Assembly: GCF_964204865.1 (NCBI RefSeq)
Contig: NC_135260.1
Coordinates: 9,920,001 to 9,984,000, forward strand
DNA: 64,000 bases
Direction: 5' to 3'
Source of the DNA: Styela clava
Lineage: Eukaryota > Chordata > Ascidiacea > Stolidobranchia > Styelidae
The notes under the pieces are model-generated. The model worked only from the letters and a program-made list of their open reading frames with translations. It was not told where the DNA came from and ran no database searches. This document shows positions 47,634-60,220 of this stretch, piece by piece. The position numbers and the translations under genes are program-made. The first letter of the stretch is position 1, and the number at the start of each line of letters is the position of its first letter.

Positions 47634-47869
47634 GGGGCTCCCGAAGTATGCGAACCAAGATGGCGGACATCGGAATGTAATATGTGTACTAGGTTAGGGT
47701 TAGGCCATAATTTCAGGTATAAATACTACGGTAGGCTCTTGGCTAGTCTTCGAACTGATAATAGGACTAAAATAAGGAAAATTGGAAAAAAATTATCGTC
47801 TAACCCTAACCTGTTACCCATGTTACGTTCCGATGTCCGCCATCTTGGTTCGCATACTTCGGGAGCACC
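47634..47869. mobile_element. Best preserved copy of MITE family 1, 8-bp TSD
   Basis: Nearly perfect inverted ends of about 42 bp: GGGGCTCCCGAAGTATGCGA, then 'accaagatggcggacatcgga', mirrored on the right. The exact 8-bp duplication TATTTTTG flanks it (47626-47633, 47870-47877). The interior has 'gttagggttaggcc'. The 8-bp duplication points to a hAT-type transposase as its mobiliser. Confidence 0.85.
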
Positions 47870-47887
47870 TATTTTTGTTTATAGACT

Positions 47888-48131
47888 GTTATGTTGACCC
47901 TTGTTCGATGCTGTTTTGTCGGATCTAGGCTCCGACCACTCACTACACGGGAGAGAAAAACTTCGACTTTCGATGTCTTTTCTCCGGCCGTCGGGCTGGG
48001 GATGGTCGTGTTTTTATTTCTTTAGTGATGTAATCTGTTATGCTGTTTTAAGTTTGATATTGGAGTTGCCGTACAATAAACAACCAATCCAGAATCCTTG
48101 AGTCTTCTGATTCATCTACAAACACGGTAGC
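47888..48131 (+). mobile_element. Possible solo LTR or LTR fragment
   Basis: The stretch starts TGTTATGTTGACCC and ends GGTAGCAACA, so it has the TG...CA outline of a long terminal repeat, with AATAAA near 48076. No matching second LTR, primer-binding site or flanking duplication can be confirmed. A frame on the opposite strand (48116-48382) shows no domain. Confidence 0.25.
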
Positions 48132-49683
48132 AACATCTTCGTCCGTGACAATGGCGAGTACACCAGGTCTTGATCAACATCTTTTTTTGTTACCGTAAAT
48201 GATTTTTCTTCAATCTTCACAATATCTAGCAACATGGTATAAATCAGACTATTTCTAGTCAAAATTGTATGTTGCGAACAAATCAAATTGACGAGGTGCA
48301 CTGATATTCCCCGAGGCCAAAATCTGTGGGGATGTCGCGATTCACTAAAAATTGTATAACGTGAAGGAATAACACCATGCACTTGGTCTGTCGAGAATAT
48401 TTTTTGCTTATTATAGAGTCAACAGAGCAATGTTCAGATATTTTGACACGGAGGTCCTATATATATAATAACTAAATGCAGTGCCGGTATATGGAAATGA
48501 TATGAGAACCGAGTTTGCAAATTCAAAACCAAAGAGAAATTGAAAATAGTTTTCACATGAATTAAAATAAAATAACGGACATTTAGGTAAAATATTGCTC
48601 TCATAGGCCTCAAAGAAAAAGTAAATAAAAGTAACACTTTTCTGGCGATCACTTCAATTTAAAATCGACTGGCCTGACTGCTATGGTTAACGCCGCGCAA
48701 AATTGTCATTCCCCACTTAGTTTTCTGCTGAAGCGCACTTGATGCTGCCTGGGCATGCCAACGGAAAAAAATATTGAACAACTGGTCACTTCTCCGCGGG
48801 AAGTTTTAAACTCAGCAGAGTGCGCAGTTGCTATTTCAAAACAATGCATATGTCTGGTGCATATTGGTTTGAATGCATATTGGTTTGAAGACGAAAATCA
48901 TGCGGTGAATATGTGACATCATGTGGCAGTGAGAGTGCTAGACATCATTTGGACGACGTAGGTCGTAGAGTAGAGGAATAAATTGAGATCATAAGTGGTT
49001 TCAAAATAACTAGGCGATACCCCCCAAGTCAAATCGCTCCCTTGAATGGTTGAGCACCTAATTCATTGGTTTTGTAGAACTCTGTGTATCAGAACAACAG
49101 GTGAACTCAAAACAGCAATTGCATCAAAATTCACATACATAGAGGAGTTCGTATGAGTGATTGCTTTGTGCAACTGATGTAAGTATGTCTACAATGCCTA
49201 GTTAGAAGATGATTTGGGACCCATTATGGATAGAACATAACTTTGGGACAAGTATCCTAAATTCCTAATACAATCATGCACAAACAGAAATTCAACAATG
49301 TCAACTAAATTAAACGCATTTTTATTTCTGACAAAATTTGAAACTGCGGACACATGTAACGTACGACTGAAGTGCAGTGACTGAACTAATAATTAATTAA
49401 CTATACTGATTTAAACGAACAAGTTGTTTGCGACAACTGTGTTTTATTTTATTTTTTATTGTTACGTCATTTTAGTTAAGCCTTGGTGCTGTTGCGAGAT
49501 GGTTCTCTGCTGCTTGTTCGTACAGACCAGTGAGACCACAATATCATGAGGTCAACAATTTTTCTTATATTGAGGAATTAATTTATTATCAAAAAATATC
49601 ATAATCTGTTTAATTGCCAATGCCTGAAAAATAAATATTTTATATAGGTGGGTAAAACTGCATCGTTTTGAAAATTGGCAAGA
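48132..49683. other. Intergenic region
   Basis: No supportable gene. A short direct repeat 'gcatattggtttgaa' occurs twice near 48860-48890. Confidence 0.5.
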
Positions 49684-50733
49684 TCAATTCTGTGGATCTA
49701 ATACAATTTTACAAGCATCTTGAGAAAACAAAGCATTGAAGGCATCACGGAATTTCGACATCGGAATATCATGAGAAATCACTATAGATGGATCGACCTT
49801 TTTTTCAACGATCAGTTTCTCGCACTCTTCCCACGTATGGAATATTCTTCTTCCGTGCACCGTGTTTATGGTTAAAGATTTGAAGACAATGTCTTGTATA
49901 GGGTTTTCAACATGAAATGGCTCCTTTACGAGTCCAATTAAAACTACTTTGCCGCCCTTTCTAAGATATGAAAAGCATCTATTCAGCATGAACGCAGATC
50001 CACTTGCTTCACAAATGCGATCGATTCCATTTCCATCCGTTAACTCCATAATCTTGTCTTTGAAATCTTTCACATCTTTTGAATTGATCACAACATCGGC
50101 GCCCATTTTACTGGCTCGAATCAAACGATCGGGAACAATATCAGCTGCAATCACTCTTGTTGCCCCAAGAGCTTTTGCACATGCAATTGCAAACAAACCT
50201 ACTGCACCGCATCCAATAACAAGCACTTCTTCGCCCGAAACATCAAGTCTCTCTATTCCATTGTGGGCGACTCCCATCGGTTCCAAAAGCACAGCTTCAT
50301 TATCTGTTATGTTATGTTGAAGCTTGTAACAATACTTTTCATTTACTATAGAATACTGAGAGCACCCACCGTGAATTGTACCTCTGCCGTGCCCATACTG
50401 TGACAGATTCTGACAAATATCTCCTCTGTTTTTCGAACACAATAAACATTTTCCACAGAAGAAATGATTTTCAACGGCAATTCGATCGCCTACAGTTAGT
50501 CGAGCTGCGTTAGGTCCAACCTTCACAACAGTCCCTGTCGCTTCATGTCCCGGTGTAAATGGTAGAGACGCTATCAATTTAGCTGTTTCATTCCATTTCC
50601 AAAGACTAATATCTGATCCGCAAATTGCCACTTTGTCAACTTTTATTAAGACTTCATCGTTACAGGCTTCTGGAATAGGGGTTGTCACCCATTCATATCC
50701 TTCAGCTTCTGTTCTTTTTAGAAGACAATTCAT
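49684..50733 (-). CDS. Zinc-dependent medium-chain dehydrogenase, threonine 3-dehydrogenase-like, intronless
   Basis: A complete 349-aa frame. Catalytic-zinc residues of the MDR superfamily are present: C38 in AICGSD, H63-E64 in GHEATG, and E151 in LLEPMG. The four structural-zinc cysteines are C93, C96, C99 and C107 (CGKCLLCSKNRGDIC). The Rossmann motif GCGAVG (174-179) is followed by an acidic residue in AAD (198), favouring NAD over NADP. Near the C-terminus, GRRIFHTWEECEKLI corresponds to GREMFETW of bacterial threonine 3-dehydrogenase (Tdh), which oxidises L-threonine to 2-amino-3-ketobutyrate. Overall length also fits Tdh. Sorbitol/butanediol dehydrogenase relatives are the alternative. 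No mitochondrial presequence is evident. It has no introns, unlike most neighbours. Animal threonine dehydrogenases are normally of the unrelated short-chain type, so origin by transfer deserves a test. Confidence 0.85.
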   Translation of the reverse strand: MNCLLKRTEAEGYEWVTTPIPEACNDEVLIKVDKVAICGSDISLWKWNETAKLIASLPFTPGHEATGTVVKVGPNAARLTVGDRIAVENHFFCGKCLLCSKNRGDICQNLSQYGHGRGTIHGGCSQYSIVNEKYCYKLQHNITDNEAVLLEPMGVAHNGIERLDVSGEEVLVIGCGAVGLFAIACAKALGATRVIAADIVPDRLIRASKMGADVVINSKDVKDFKDKIMELTDGNGIDRICEASGSAFMLNRCFSYLRKGGKVVLIGLVKEPFHVENPIQDIVFKSLTINTVHGRRIFHTWEECEKLIVEKKVDPSIVISHDIPMSKFRDAFNALFSQDACKIVLDPQN

Positions 50734-52696
50734 GATAATGAATAGAATACAGTAACTGCACTTTAAAACGCACGATCTAACACATTATCGGCTCATATCG
50801 CCCGTCAATTGCACGCTTGGCTTGTTTTTAGCTTACGGCTGTGCAGCGCATTGTTTAATCGTAGTAGTATATGTTTACGGTTTAATCAATAACCAAAAAA
50901 TGCAACCTACCTACATCGTGCGGACAGCAAACTTACAACGTTTAATTTCGTTTTATTACTGATGCTATATTTGTATTTAAAAACTTTGTAGATATTGCGT
51001 TTCGTCCAATTATACGATATTGTGCTATTGTTTTTAAACTGTATGTGTCAGACGCCAATACACAATTTCCGGCCATATATCAGCTATTTGGTTAGTCTGC
51101 TGATGTGCAACTTTTTTGACAAAGCCAAATATATATATATATATTATCGAGAAGTATTCAAAATTTACCAATGCCCGCGCCGCACCTATTTTATGCTGTA
51201 TGTCACAGATGTGATGGTTATCGTAGAATGAGAAAAGTTGCTTAAAATACAGTTATGCATGGATAACGCCGGCAATACGGACTTCATTTTGGTATCACGC
51301 TTTTAAATTATTTTATATAATATCAGCGTAAAATCTGACAAAGAGGTCTTCATTCGGTACCTATTTACTATTTGGCATTTGTCTATGGTTCTCACTATAG
51401 TTTACAAACGATGCAAATTTTTTAGCGGTACCGCTCTGGTATGTATTATAGGTGAGTTATACGAAATATGATTGAAGGACTAATTAAAGCATACATAATT
51501 GCAAATGCGCAGCATGTGCAAGAAACGTCAATGAAATTCCCCGTGGTATTGATAAATATTCCAAGCACGGTTCAAAAACAAGCTCATAATTGTAACGTAG
51601 ATTATGCGTTCTCTCTGTTATGAAATTTGGCATATTAATAAAGTTGCCCAAGTATTCTATTTTGCGTTGTATTCCGCATGTAATGGTGCTTGTATAGGAG
51701 GAGAAGTGGTATCTACTTGCGTGTTCCTATTTCCCGTACTATCAAACCTAGCTACCGATCGGAATATTCTCCAACCTGATCCTTCTGAGGTCAAATGTAC
51801 ACACGGTAGATTGTAGTGCCAAATGTTATATATTGCAAAGTTGTACGATCGAATTGATCCAAATAACAGATGTAATGAAATATACACCTTAAGGTAAATG
51901 AGGAAACCAAAACGATAAAACAAAGACTAGTAAGTCTTGAGCGAGGATAAGAAAATATGTCATTAACTTTTCCGCATAAAACGTTGCATAAAGATAATCA
52001 CATTGGAAATGAAATTGGACAACGACCTTGTTTCGGGGAAACAACATGTACCATTAATAATGAGGCGGTAAAAGCATTGACATATACAGTAACTAGTCTA
52101 CTCGCTGCACTCGAAACAGAGACTGAATCGCTGATATCACGCAACTGATTAACGCTCGAGGCTCGAATTCGCATAACGTCATCACAACGCTTCGCCACCC
52201 TGCGCATGTGTTACGATCTGCTTACCCAGTTACAGATAAACAGAAACGATATTGTTACGAAATATATATATTCCAGTTCTTGCTTAAACCAAAGCTAGAG
52301 TAACAGTTTCCCACAGCGATATGCGTTCGTTCTTTCTGGGCGTTGGGAGCACGTTTGTCACAGCATTGCGGCATTGGATAACGTTACCAGTATTCATTTT
52401 CCTGTTACACTTTCCACTGTCATCCAAGTGAATCATATTGATGCTAATACAATCATTTTGCTTCTGTTAATTTTTTTTATTCTTGTTGTTGTTGTGAAAA
52501 CAAATCGCTTTTCAATGGCTAAAGATTGTTGTTGTCGCTAGAGGGCTTTTACTTCTATTTGTTATAAAATGTATAGGGAAGCCTGTGGGAATTATGATTA
52601 AATAAATTTTAGAAACATCGTTTTAAAAACAAAGCAACAAAAACATCCACAACAAAGAATGACGAAATTCAGGAATCTTAGAGATTTATTTTATTT
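50734..52696. other. Intergenic region between dehydrogenase and lipocalin
   Basis: No supportable gene. It includes a (ta)n tract near 51128 and one inverted member of repeat family 3 at its right side. Confidence 0.5.
52470..52620 (-). repeat. Interspersed repeat family 3, copy 4 (inverted)
   Basis: Reads 'attcttgttgttgttgtgaaaa', 'aaatcgcttttcaatggct' and 'gggcttttacttctatttg', the reverse complement of the family 3 core. It lies just beyond the 3' end of the lipocalin gene. Confidence 0.5.
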
Positions 52697-54121
52697 TTAT
52701 TTTAAAACTGTAGCAGATGCATCAAAATCCTGTTGACCCTTATTCAGACATTCATTTTTCAATGACATAACTGGTGAAATCCATCCATGATCAACAAGAA
52801 CTTTTGAAACATTTTGTAATTGAGCAACTGTTATTTGTGGTGTACTGAACTTGACAAATGCTTCCCAACCTATACAAAGAATTACAGTTAGCTTAAAAAA
52901 TTAGATGTTCTGTACCAACTGTAGTATATTTTTAAACGAATCGTAACTTCCGTACTAGGAAGGCACTTGAAACTACTTTAGTATCAGTTATTTCTAGTTT
53001 ACATTAAATAATTGTTCAGGCTACCTCCGTTGTGGCAAGTGATTGTTATCAGGTAGGTTTCATAATCAGTGAAAAACGTCCAGTCGTTGGCAGCAAAATC
53101 ATTAGACTCTGTAACAGTAATAAATTATACGACATTAAATATAATACAACGAAGGAAGAGTAATACAACTGATATTATCAAGCAAATGCTATTTTTACCA
53201 GTTATGAACACCTGAGGCGACATAAAAATATACATACGATTTTTTATCTTCTTCTTATTCGATTTATTAGATTCGTCGGACAAATAGTCATAGGCAGTCA
53301 ACAAAGAATCAACTGGAAAAAATAAGTGAAATCACTTTTCGATCATAGAGTCAATTTCGCAACAGGTTCTTTCCCAACTACTCGCTACATAACGTCGTTA
53401 TCATGTCGCTTCTTGCATGTTTCATGATCATCTGCTTACCTATCTACAGATCAACAGTAACAATTATGTAACGCAAAATAATTTACCTAAACTCACCTCC
53501 AGATATGCGATAAACACCGCGCTTCTGACGGATGAAGTTCTGTTCTGTTAAAAATACAGGTGTCTCACTGCAATTTTAAAATACAATGAACATATTATCT
53601 TCGGAATAACACTATTGGTCAGTTGGGAATGAATCACACAAAGAAATACTCACCCTCCCACATAGTTGTAATAACGAAATAAAACCCCAACTGCAGTAGG
53701 AACAACTTCTTTTGCCTCCCAGCAACCAAGAGGATAGTCCGTATGGGGGATATCTACAACATCGTACCATTTACCCGGTCGAACCTAGAAAGACTTGCAT
53801 GATCATATCGGCACTAATATCAAATGAATAAGACCGATAAGAATGGTTAAAAAGGTTTACGTGTAGAAAAATAACATTTCTTGACTATTAAATATTGCGA
53901 TACTTCGATATTTATATACTCTCGGTTGGCATCGCAAATAATATCAAAAATAAAATCGGAATTTTATGGTTGTGGGAGTTATACTCTACATTTTCCAAAT
54001 CATCGATATTCAACAACATTATTACCCTGTTCCAATCAATGTCTTTTTTCGGAGGATTTCCACATTTTAGGCAATTCCCCAATACAATATACGTAAAGAA
54101 CATCAAAAGCATGGACTTCAT
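52697..54121 (-). CDS. Secreted lipocalin, apolipoprotein D-like
   Basis: Six exons: 54026-54121, 53654-53784, 53497-53567, 53238-53312, 53025-53108, 52697-52869. GT/AG sites and phases all agree, giving 209 aa. The protein starts with a signal peptide (MKSMLLMFFTYIVLGNC) and KCGNPPKKDIDWNR, comparable to the N-terminus of ApoD. Then comes the lipocalin signature GKWYDVVDIP (about residues 36-45) with its G-x-W. The second conserved motif appears as FFTDYETYLITITC in exon 5. C-terminal LVDHGWISPVMSLKNECL corresponds to the terminal helix and last cysteine. Lipocalins bind small hydrophobic ligands in an eight-stranded barrel. An unusual lysine/asparagine-rich insert (NKSNKKKIKN) lies between two strands in exon 4. 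The ligand is unknown. Length is slightly above ApoD. Exon count and phases follow the usual lipocalin arrangement of several short exons. Confidence 0.85.
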
Positions 54122-57120
54122 TATAGCACCCTGCTTTCAAACTCTTTCAGAGTAACGTAAACTTCAACAAACTAAGTTAGTAGCTTATTTTTAGTTCCTT
54201 CCTAGAATATACAAATTTGATTGCTTTTATCGTAATATTTTGCACGTTATCAAGCAAATGCTATTGTACGCGTTGGAGTCCAACGGATATCTTGCACAAT
54301 CGCAAATTTCCGTAATTGGAGTAACAAGTTTATTGTTCGCTATAAAAAAAAGTGTCGCTTTGCGTTTTATTTTGAAGTGTATGACCGACGCGGGAGAACT
54401 AAGATCGCAAAAGTCAGCTCTTTCAGAATAATTCCTGGTAGCTAATTTAATACTCGATTCTTAACTCGGTTTCAAATAATTTATTCGATAATTTTTTCCT
54501 TTTATTAATTCGAGCTACAGCAGCATTTTTTGCTGAAATTGTTTCTGGATTCCCCACAAAAACAAAGATGAACAAGTTAACCATAAACATCATATTTCCC
54601 GTAAAGCTATATATCAACAGCTGTTGCAGCACTCCCAAAGCATCGAAAATAATCAAGGACGATTGACTTAATAGCAGGCGTTGCGGCGGTTAGCCGACTC
54701 TGTGTAAGCGTCTCCGAATCGAATAGCTTTGGCTTGGAAGCTCTCCTCTATCGCGCGATTGTGCTGATATATATATATATATATATATACGAAGAAACAA
54801 AACGTAGAATCGATACACGCGCATGTTACGAAGGAAATGCTATATTGTAGCAGAGTATTGCTTGCACACGATATTCTGTGTAATGCATACAACACGTAGA
54901 ATATTGAATCACAATCAATATTGAAGTTTTACCATTAGATCAAAATTCACATAGAATAATCGTCCCCTATCGCTTTGACTATAAATAATTTATGTCATAA
55001 TATAATGATTCATCAAAAAAAATCATTGCTTCCGAAGGCAATTTAGAGATCGAAAGTCAATTTATTCGCATCCGGGAGGTCCCCATTTTCTATAGATTTT
55101 TCCCCTGTTCAATGCCGTAATAATAAACTCGTCACTATGGTGCAATATCTTACTGCACAGGTTTCTTGTTTTCGGCGTCAGCATCACAGCCGCCGTTTGC
55201 AACGGAAACGACAATCGATCGCTCCTACGTTTAAACAATCTCACGGTAACCATAGTTTACGTATTAACATGTCTCCTGGCATCAGCAATTATCCATGTCT
55301 CTCACTTCCCTCGGTCGAAACCTCCGGACATCAATGGAATGTATCAAAATGAAGAGCATTTTCATTTGAAAAGTTGTGACGTCAAAATACGATGTCATGT
55401 TTTGTATTTTACGCCTATCGTGGTGGACCAATGTTACACCCAGTGCACTGGCGCACACAAGAGGTGTATACATTTTCACGCTGAACCTGAACAAACAGTA
55501 GATTAACATTATAACTAAAGATTTGATGATATAAAGCACAACTCTTTTTATGAGGTATTTCACACATTTCCTTTGAACAAGGCTCTAAACAAGAAGTTAC
55601 CCATTTTGGAAAGAATTTTTTCGTTGTGTATAGAATATTAGATTGAATACAGCTGTTGTATAAAACGGTTCCATCATCCGATGAGGATAGAAGTTATAAA
55701 ACTTCCCCGTAGCAAAGCTCTAAACAGGTTTCCTCATTTGGTTGTGACATCACACAAGCTTCGAGAATGAGACGTAGAATTTCGTTGCTGATATATTTCA
55801 CCATAAAATCAAATTACGTTGCATAAAGTCATGGAGTACTTTTCTGATACAAGGAACAATAGCGAGGTCGCATTGGGCGCAGCGCACTGGGAACGAACAA
55901 TGTGATAGTGGTTATCAACAATGATGGCGCATTATCAGGAGTGCATCGAAAACAATGCGTGGTCGCATTAGAAATGAGGCATTATTAACAATGAGGACGC
56001 ATTATGATGACACAAAATTGACAATTAATTCATCCATTCTCATGAACTCTTTTCATGGCATAGTTCTCGCCTTTTTTTTTTGGAAAAGCTGCTCTGAATA
56101 GCAGTTACTGGTATTCAGACAACTATTATGCCTTTTTTGAAGAAATATATACTTCTGTTATCCCAAGACTTATGAAATTGGCAAAAGCTATCGGAAAAAA
56201 TAGTCTCATCTTCTAACGGCATGTCGTCCATCTGGTGGTCCGATGACCAATATTTATGAATGAAGGTTGTCGAATGTTTTGTAGAAATTCGAGTGACCCT
56301 TTGTAAACCAACCCCGCGCTTTTCTTTCTGTTCCCATAGTTGTTCTAGCTACCAATAAATTGTGTTTGATACTAAATATGAATGGCATTGATGTCTCGAT
56401 ATAGACTGATAATTGGAAAAGTGTCTACTTGCCCAAATATATATAGTTTTTATCATAAATTTATTTTTTCATCATACTGATGGATACACACTGGATATAC
56501 AAAAAATTACAATACTTATGAAAAATGCGTTTCAGGGCGAGGGGACCGCGGAAAACCAATGAATATAGGCTATCGAGCAGCGGCACCCTTGAAATAGACT
56601 AACAGATAATAATAATAACAAATATTCGAAGTATATATGTTATTTGAAGAAAGCACTAAATACGTCAAAGTAACCTGGTGTGCCCAGGGCGCGCGTTTTA
56701 ACAACTACAAAAAAGACGACTCCGGATAAGATATCATATTTTACCCTAGGCTGAGCAAAGCTGATAAGAGATAGGACTTACTACTAAGTGAACGATTTTG
56801 AAAAACGTGTGAGAATATTTGGAACAATTCGGTAAAATCATGGATGGTTGAATAAACAGGAAATCGAATGTCTTTCATAAACTTGTAAGACAATAAAAAT
56901 GCCATTTGGGTCAACTCTGACATTCTTCAGTTGATCCAAGAATTGTGCCAATTATTTCGAGTTATATAAATGTTATTTATAATACAGTAACCCCATATAG
57001 CAAATTATATTGGATTATTTTGAACGGACACGATTGCTACGAAAGGGTAATCAAATAATTGAGGGGGAGGTGTTTCAATACTGGACTGCTTTTTTGGGTC
57101 TCATGTATTGCAAAAATTGT
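54122..57120. other. Intergenic region with weak frames
   Basis: Contains a (ta)n tract at 54766-54790, a block of degenerate 'aacaatg...gcgcatta' repeats (55860-56005) and several 60-90 codon frames with no recognisable domain. One of these, at 54447-54656 minus, has a hydrophobic half followed by a charged tail, but no supported splice partner. Confidence 0.4.
55860..56005. repeat. Degenerate short repeats
   Basis: 'aacaatg' followed by a variable short spacer and 'gcgcatta' or 'tcgcatta' recurs four to five times. No gene or known element recognised. Confidence 0.45.
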
Positions 57121-57439
57121 TACGCCACGCCCACTAGAAATACTTGTGGCACTAAACTACACTGGTTCACAGGTACACTTACTAGATCCCCGGTCGCCTG
57201 CCCTTCTCAAAAACCTTTCGACTTCCGCGTAGTACGAGTTTGTAAGATCAATGACATTAAACAACATGATAGGCAACTCTGACGTCACTCCATAGGACTA
57301 CAGGCAAAACATTGTATTTCATGATACGCTCCAATGCACATATTTCTCGTCGCCTTTCGCGTCCGTTTTCCGCTCGCTTTTGCTACTCGGCGTCTTTTTT
57401 ACGTGTAGTACCTGCCTTTTTGCGCCTGTAACGAAACAA

Positions 57440-57605
57440 AATAATCTCTATATCTAAAAAGTTTTGCTTACTTGGAAAGCTGGAATAACAGGCAAGCTGT
57501 AAAGAGCAATTCTGGACATCATAGACGTTTTTTTTATCAGAGAAGATTACAAACGCGATAGCGGAAAGATTTGTGTGGAACATTTTGCAGATAATGACAA
57601 AGTTC
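57440..57605 (+). pseudogene. THAP-like zinc-finger fragment, copy 1
   Basis: One frame reads FFIREDYKRDSGKICVEHFADND, where C-x-x-H followed by F is the second half of the C2CH zinc finger of THAP proteins. An extra G at about 57527 breaks the frame upstream, which stays open in copy 2. The first cysteine pair is not seen. It is likely a gene or transposon remnant. Confidence 0.4.
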
Positions 57606-58521
57606 AAAGTTGCGCTTAATCATTGAAATTTAATTTAAAGAGGGTGTCATACAAAACTGTGCTGCGATACAATTCCATAACACAAAGTTTGCACCTATCG
57701 AACTTGCTTTTGTAGGTGAATTTATTAGACATATTACATATTCAGTTAATCGTAGGTAACATTGCTGGTACATACTGCATCGTAGATAGGTTTGTTTAAA
57801 TTTAGGAATTTAGCTCATAGCCCACTAATTAATATTATCTTCTATGCAGGAGGTTGCAGGGCTGAATTCAACTTGCAGCCTTACCGATCACCTGACGATG
57901 CTCATTTAGTTTGGCTCGAGCAATTCTTCTTGAAATGCTTGTGTGGATGGAAACTACCCATATTTTTTGCCTTCCTCCGATTTTAGATAAATTTATTCTG
58001 AGTGATTTCGCATATAATTCTCACTGATTGTTGGCTGTTTATAATTCCTATTGATTGTGAATTCTGATTATAACAATGAGTTGAAAATTTTTTTACCTAA
58101 TTTACTGGCACCTTTTTCTTGTCAATACTCCAAGCTGAGGTAATAAACATGACAATACATTTATGTCATCTGGAAGCAAAATATGCACACTAATTAATAG
58201 TTTGGCACATTGAGATAATACATCATGACAGAAAATACAAGTTAAAGATATGTATGACCATCACATGGTAATTAAAATTAAAAAAAATTAATAGGGGCTG
58301 TGGAGTATGGAAAGTTCAAGACAAAGAAAAGAACAAATGTTCATAGCTCATGAACTCTCAATTTTGCCTCCATTGCTTTGTGAAGGCCAATATATTTCGA
58401 GTGGCTGAATTGGTTTACCTTTATGATAGCAACGATTTTGTATTTAATATAGCGAGATTATTTCAATTTAATTGAAGTGATATAATTTCCCAAAGCAATG
58501 CTTGAATCGTCTAGAATAGAT

Positions 58522-59712
58522 CAGTGGTGTCAAACTCATGGGTTTTCGAGAGCCGCATTGCATTTTGAAAATTGTAAAAAGAGCCGCAAACAGTTTTTGA
58601 TAATGTATACTTAAAAGATATTTTTAAGATAGTTTTAGTTTGTGACATATATTGTGATGCAACTAAACAGTTGGATTAAGTTTTATTATTTTCTTCAATT
58701 TCAAATGCAATTACATATTAATATTTGTATTCCACTATTATTGCAACATTTGCAAGTTACAGTATTTATTATAGAAAATCGTAAAATTCTATGTACAACC
58801 ATCAAAATCATTTTTGAACAAGCTTCGAATAAGGAAAGAATAATACATACACTAAAAATAACTTAATCTAAATATATGAACCTAAAATTAACAAAAATAC
58901 TACAGTATAAACTCAATGTTTTAATAATTACATTTGTCCTGGCGTTTGGCATCTTTTTTGTGTCACCAGCATACTAAGGCCAGTCTGAAATGATTTTATA
59001 GTACCAACTCTAACTAACGGGGCCACATGATCATGGGTTTATCTGGATCTTTACGAATGTTTAATTAATTCCAGTAATGCAAAAAAGTTACTTTTATCAT
59101 TTCATGTATAGATCAGTAAAAAAACAAATGACAGATTTTTTCGACAAGACATTTCGCACTACATTGCGTGGCATAGGATTGCTTGAATTATTATTGATAT
59201 TGATTTTTAGTAACTAAGTCGTTGTATAATTATATTAATTTACAAACACATGGAAATTTTCTGTTCGAAGTTGGTCTTCGAATTTGTCATATTGACTGCT
59301 GAGCTTATTGTGTTTTTTGATTGTATTGACGGAAATATGACAACTTAAACAATGTGCTTCAGAATTTTGTGAAGAGCAGAAATGTTACAACTCCCATTTT
59401 CTTCGAAAATGCCACCTTCTCCATGTACTTTGCGTTTAATTTAATTACTCAAGTGTTTTATTCAAGTATTCTTTTGCTAGCTTGATGTGTATTCTTAATT
59501 GGGTCAAAATGTGGACAAAAAAATTAATATTCCAAAACTACTTTCAGTAAATTGTTTTCTGTGTGAATAATCAATTTCACTTTAGAAAGTTTGAAAAATC
59601 TATTACATTTAGATAACAAAAAAAAAAAACTTCAAAAATACTATTACAATTATTGTTAAGCGTTCGAGGGCCGCACTGGAAGTTCTCCGGGGCCGCGAGT
59701 TTGAGATCCCTG
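58522..59712. mobile_element. hAT non-autonomous element inside duplication copy 1
   Basis: Left end CAGTGGTGTCAAACTCATGG and right end the complement of CAGGGATCTCAAACTCGCGG, with 'gagccgca' and 'gggccgc' just inside. The right flank gtctagat fits the nTCTAGAn target favoured by many hAT elements; the left flank gaatagat matches it at six of eight positions. No transposase frame in 1.19 kb. Confidence 0.75.
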
Positions 59713-60220
59713 GTCTAGATTGAAGTTGTTCAAAAAATATATGATAGTATTTTATCATGAATGATGATTATACCCCTTCCGGAATTTCTTCTATAGTACT
59801 ACCAAAAGTTGATGAACCAAATATAACACAGGTGCAGTGAGGTACCCGTAATCCTCATTTCCAAAGCTGTTTTAAGTATGTCTGGCGTGTTTTGTGCCTT
59901 TTTACAAATAAGACCGCTTATGCAATCTTACGCTTTGGAATTTTTAGTTATTTTCCTCAAGCCCTGCAGGATGTGGGGGCCATACACAACTCTACCGGAG
60001 GGTCAAATGTCTTTGCATGCCTCCATAGGTTGTTTTTCTATTGCAATTTTCAATTGCATTATATTTCTTGGAATCACACTGTCACTGATATGTCGCCAGA
60101 CTTCTGATATCTCCCCGTCTGCTATAGTTGTCCTGTGAATAAATAATAGGAAATTGAGATTAGACGAATAGTTGAAAGTTTTGCTTTATGTCGGCTTAAT
60201 TTCTTGATTGATATACTTAC

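Larger units (their letters stand above)
57249..59956. repeat. Segmental duplication, copy 1 (2.7 kb)
   Basis: The stretch starting 'caatgacattaaacaacatg' is repeated almost without change at 61291 and continues at least to the end of the window, with an offset of 4042-4044 bases. Differences are a few percent: isolated substitutions and small indels, for example 'acatttgcaagtt' here against 'gcaagtt' in copy 2. Each copy contains a THAP-like fragment and an inserted hAT element. Confidence 0.9.

Noticed and set aside
48116-48382. 88-codon minus-strand frame
   Set aside because: No family resemblance; it overlaps a possible LTR fragment on the other strand.
49949-50320. 123-codon plus-strand frame
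   Set aside because: Antisense shadow of the dehydrogenase gene.
54447-54656. 69-codon minus-strand frame with hydrophobic half and basic tail
   Set aside because: It could be a terminal exon, but no upstream exon with matching phase was found.
57792-57986. 64-codon frame repeated at 61849-62043
   Set aside because: Its conservation between the two positions is explained by the recent segmental duplication; no domain is seen.
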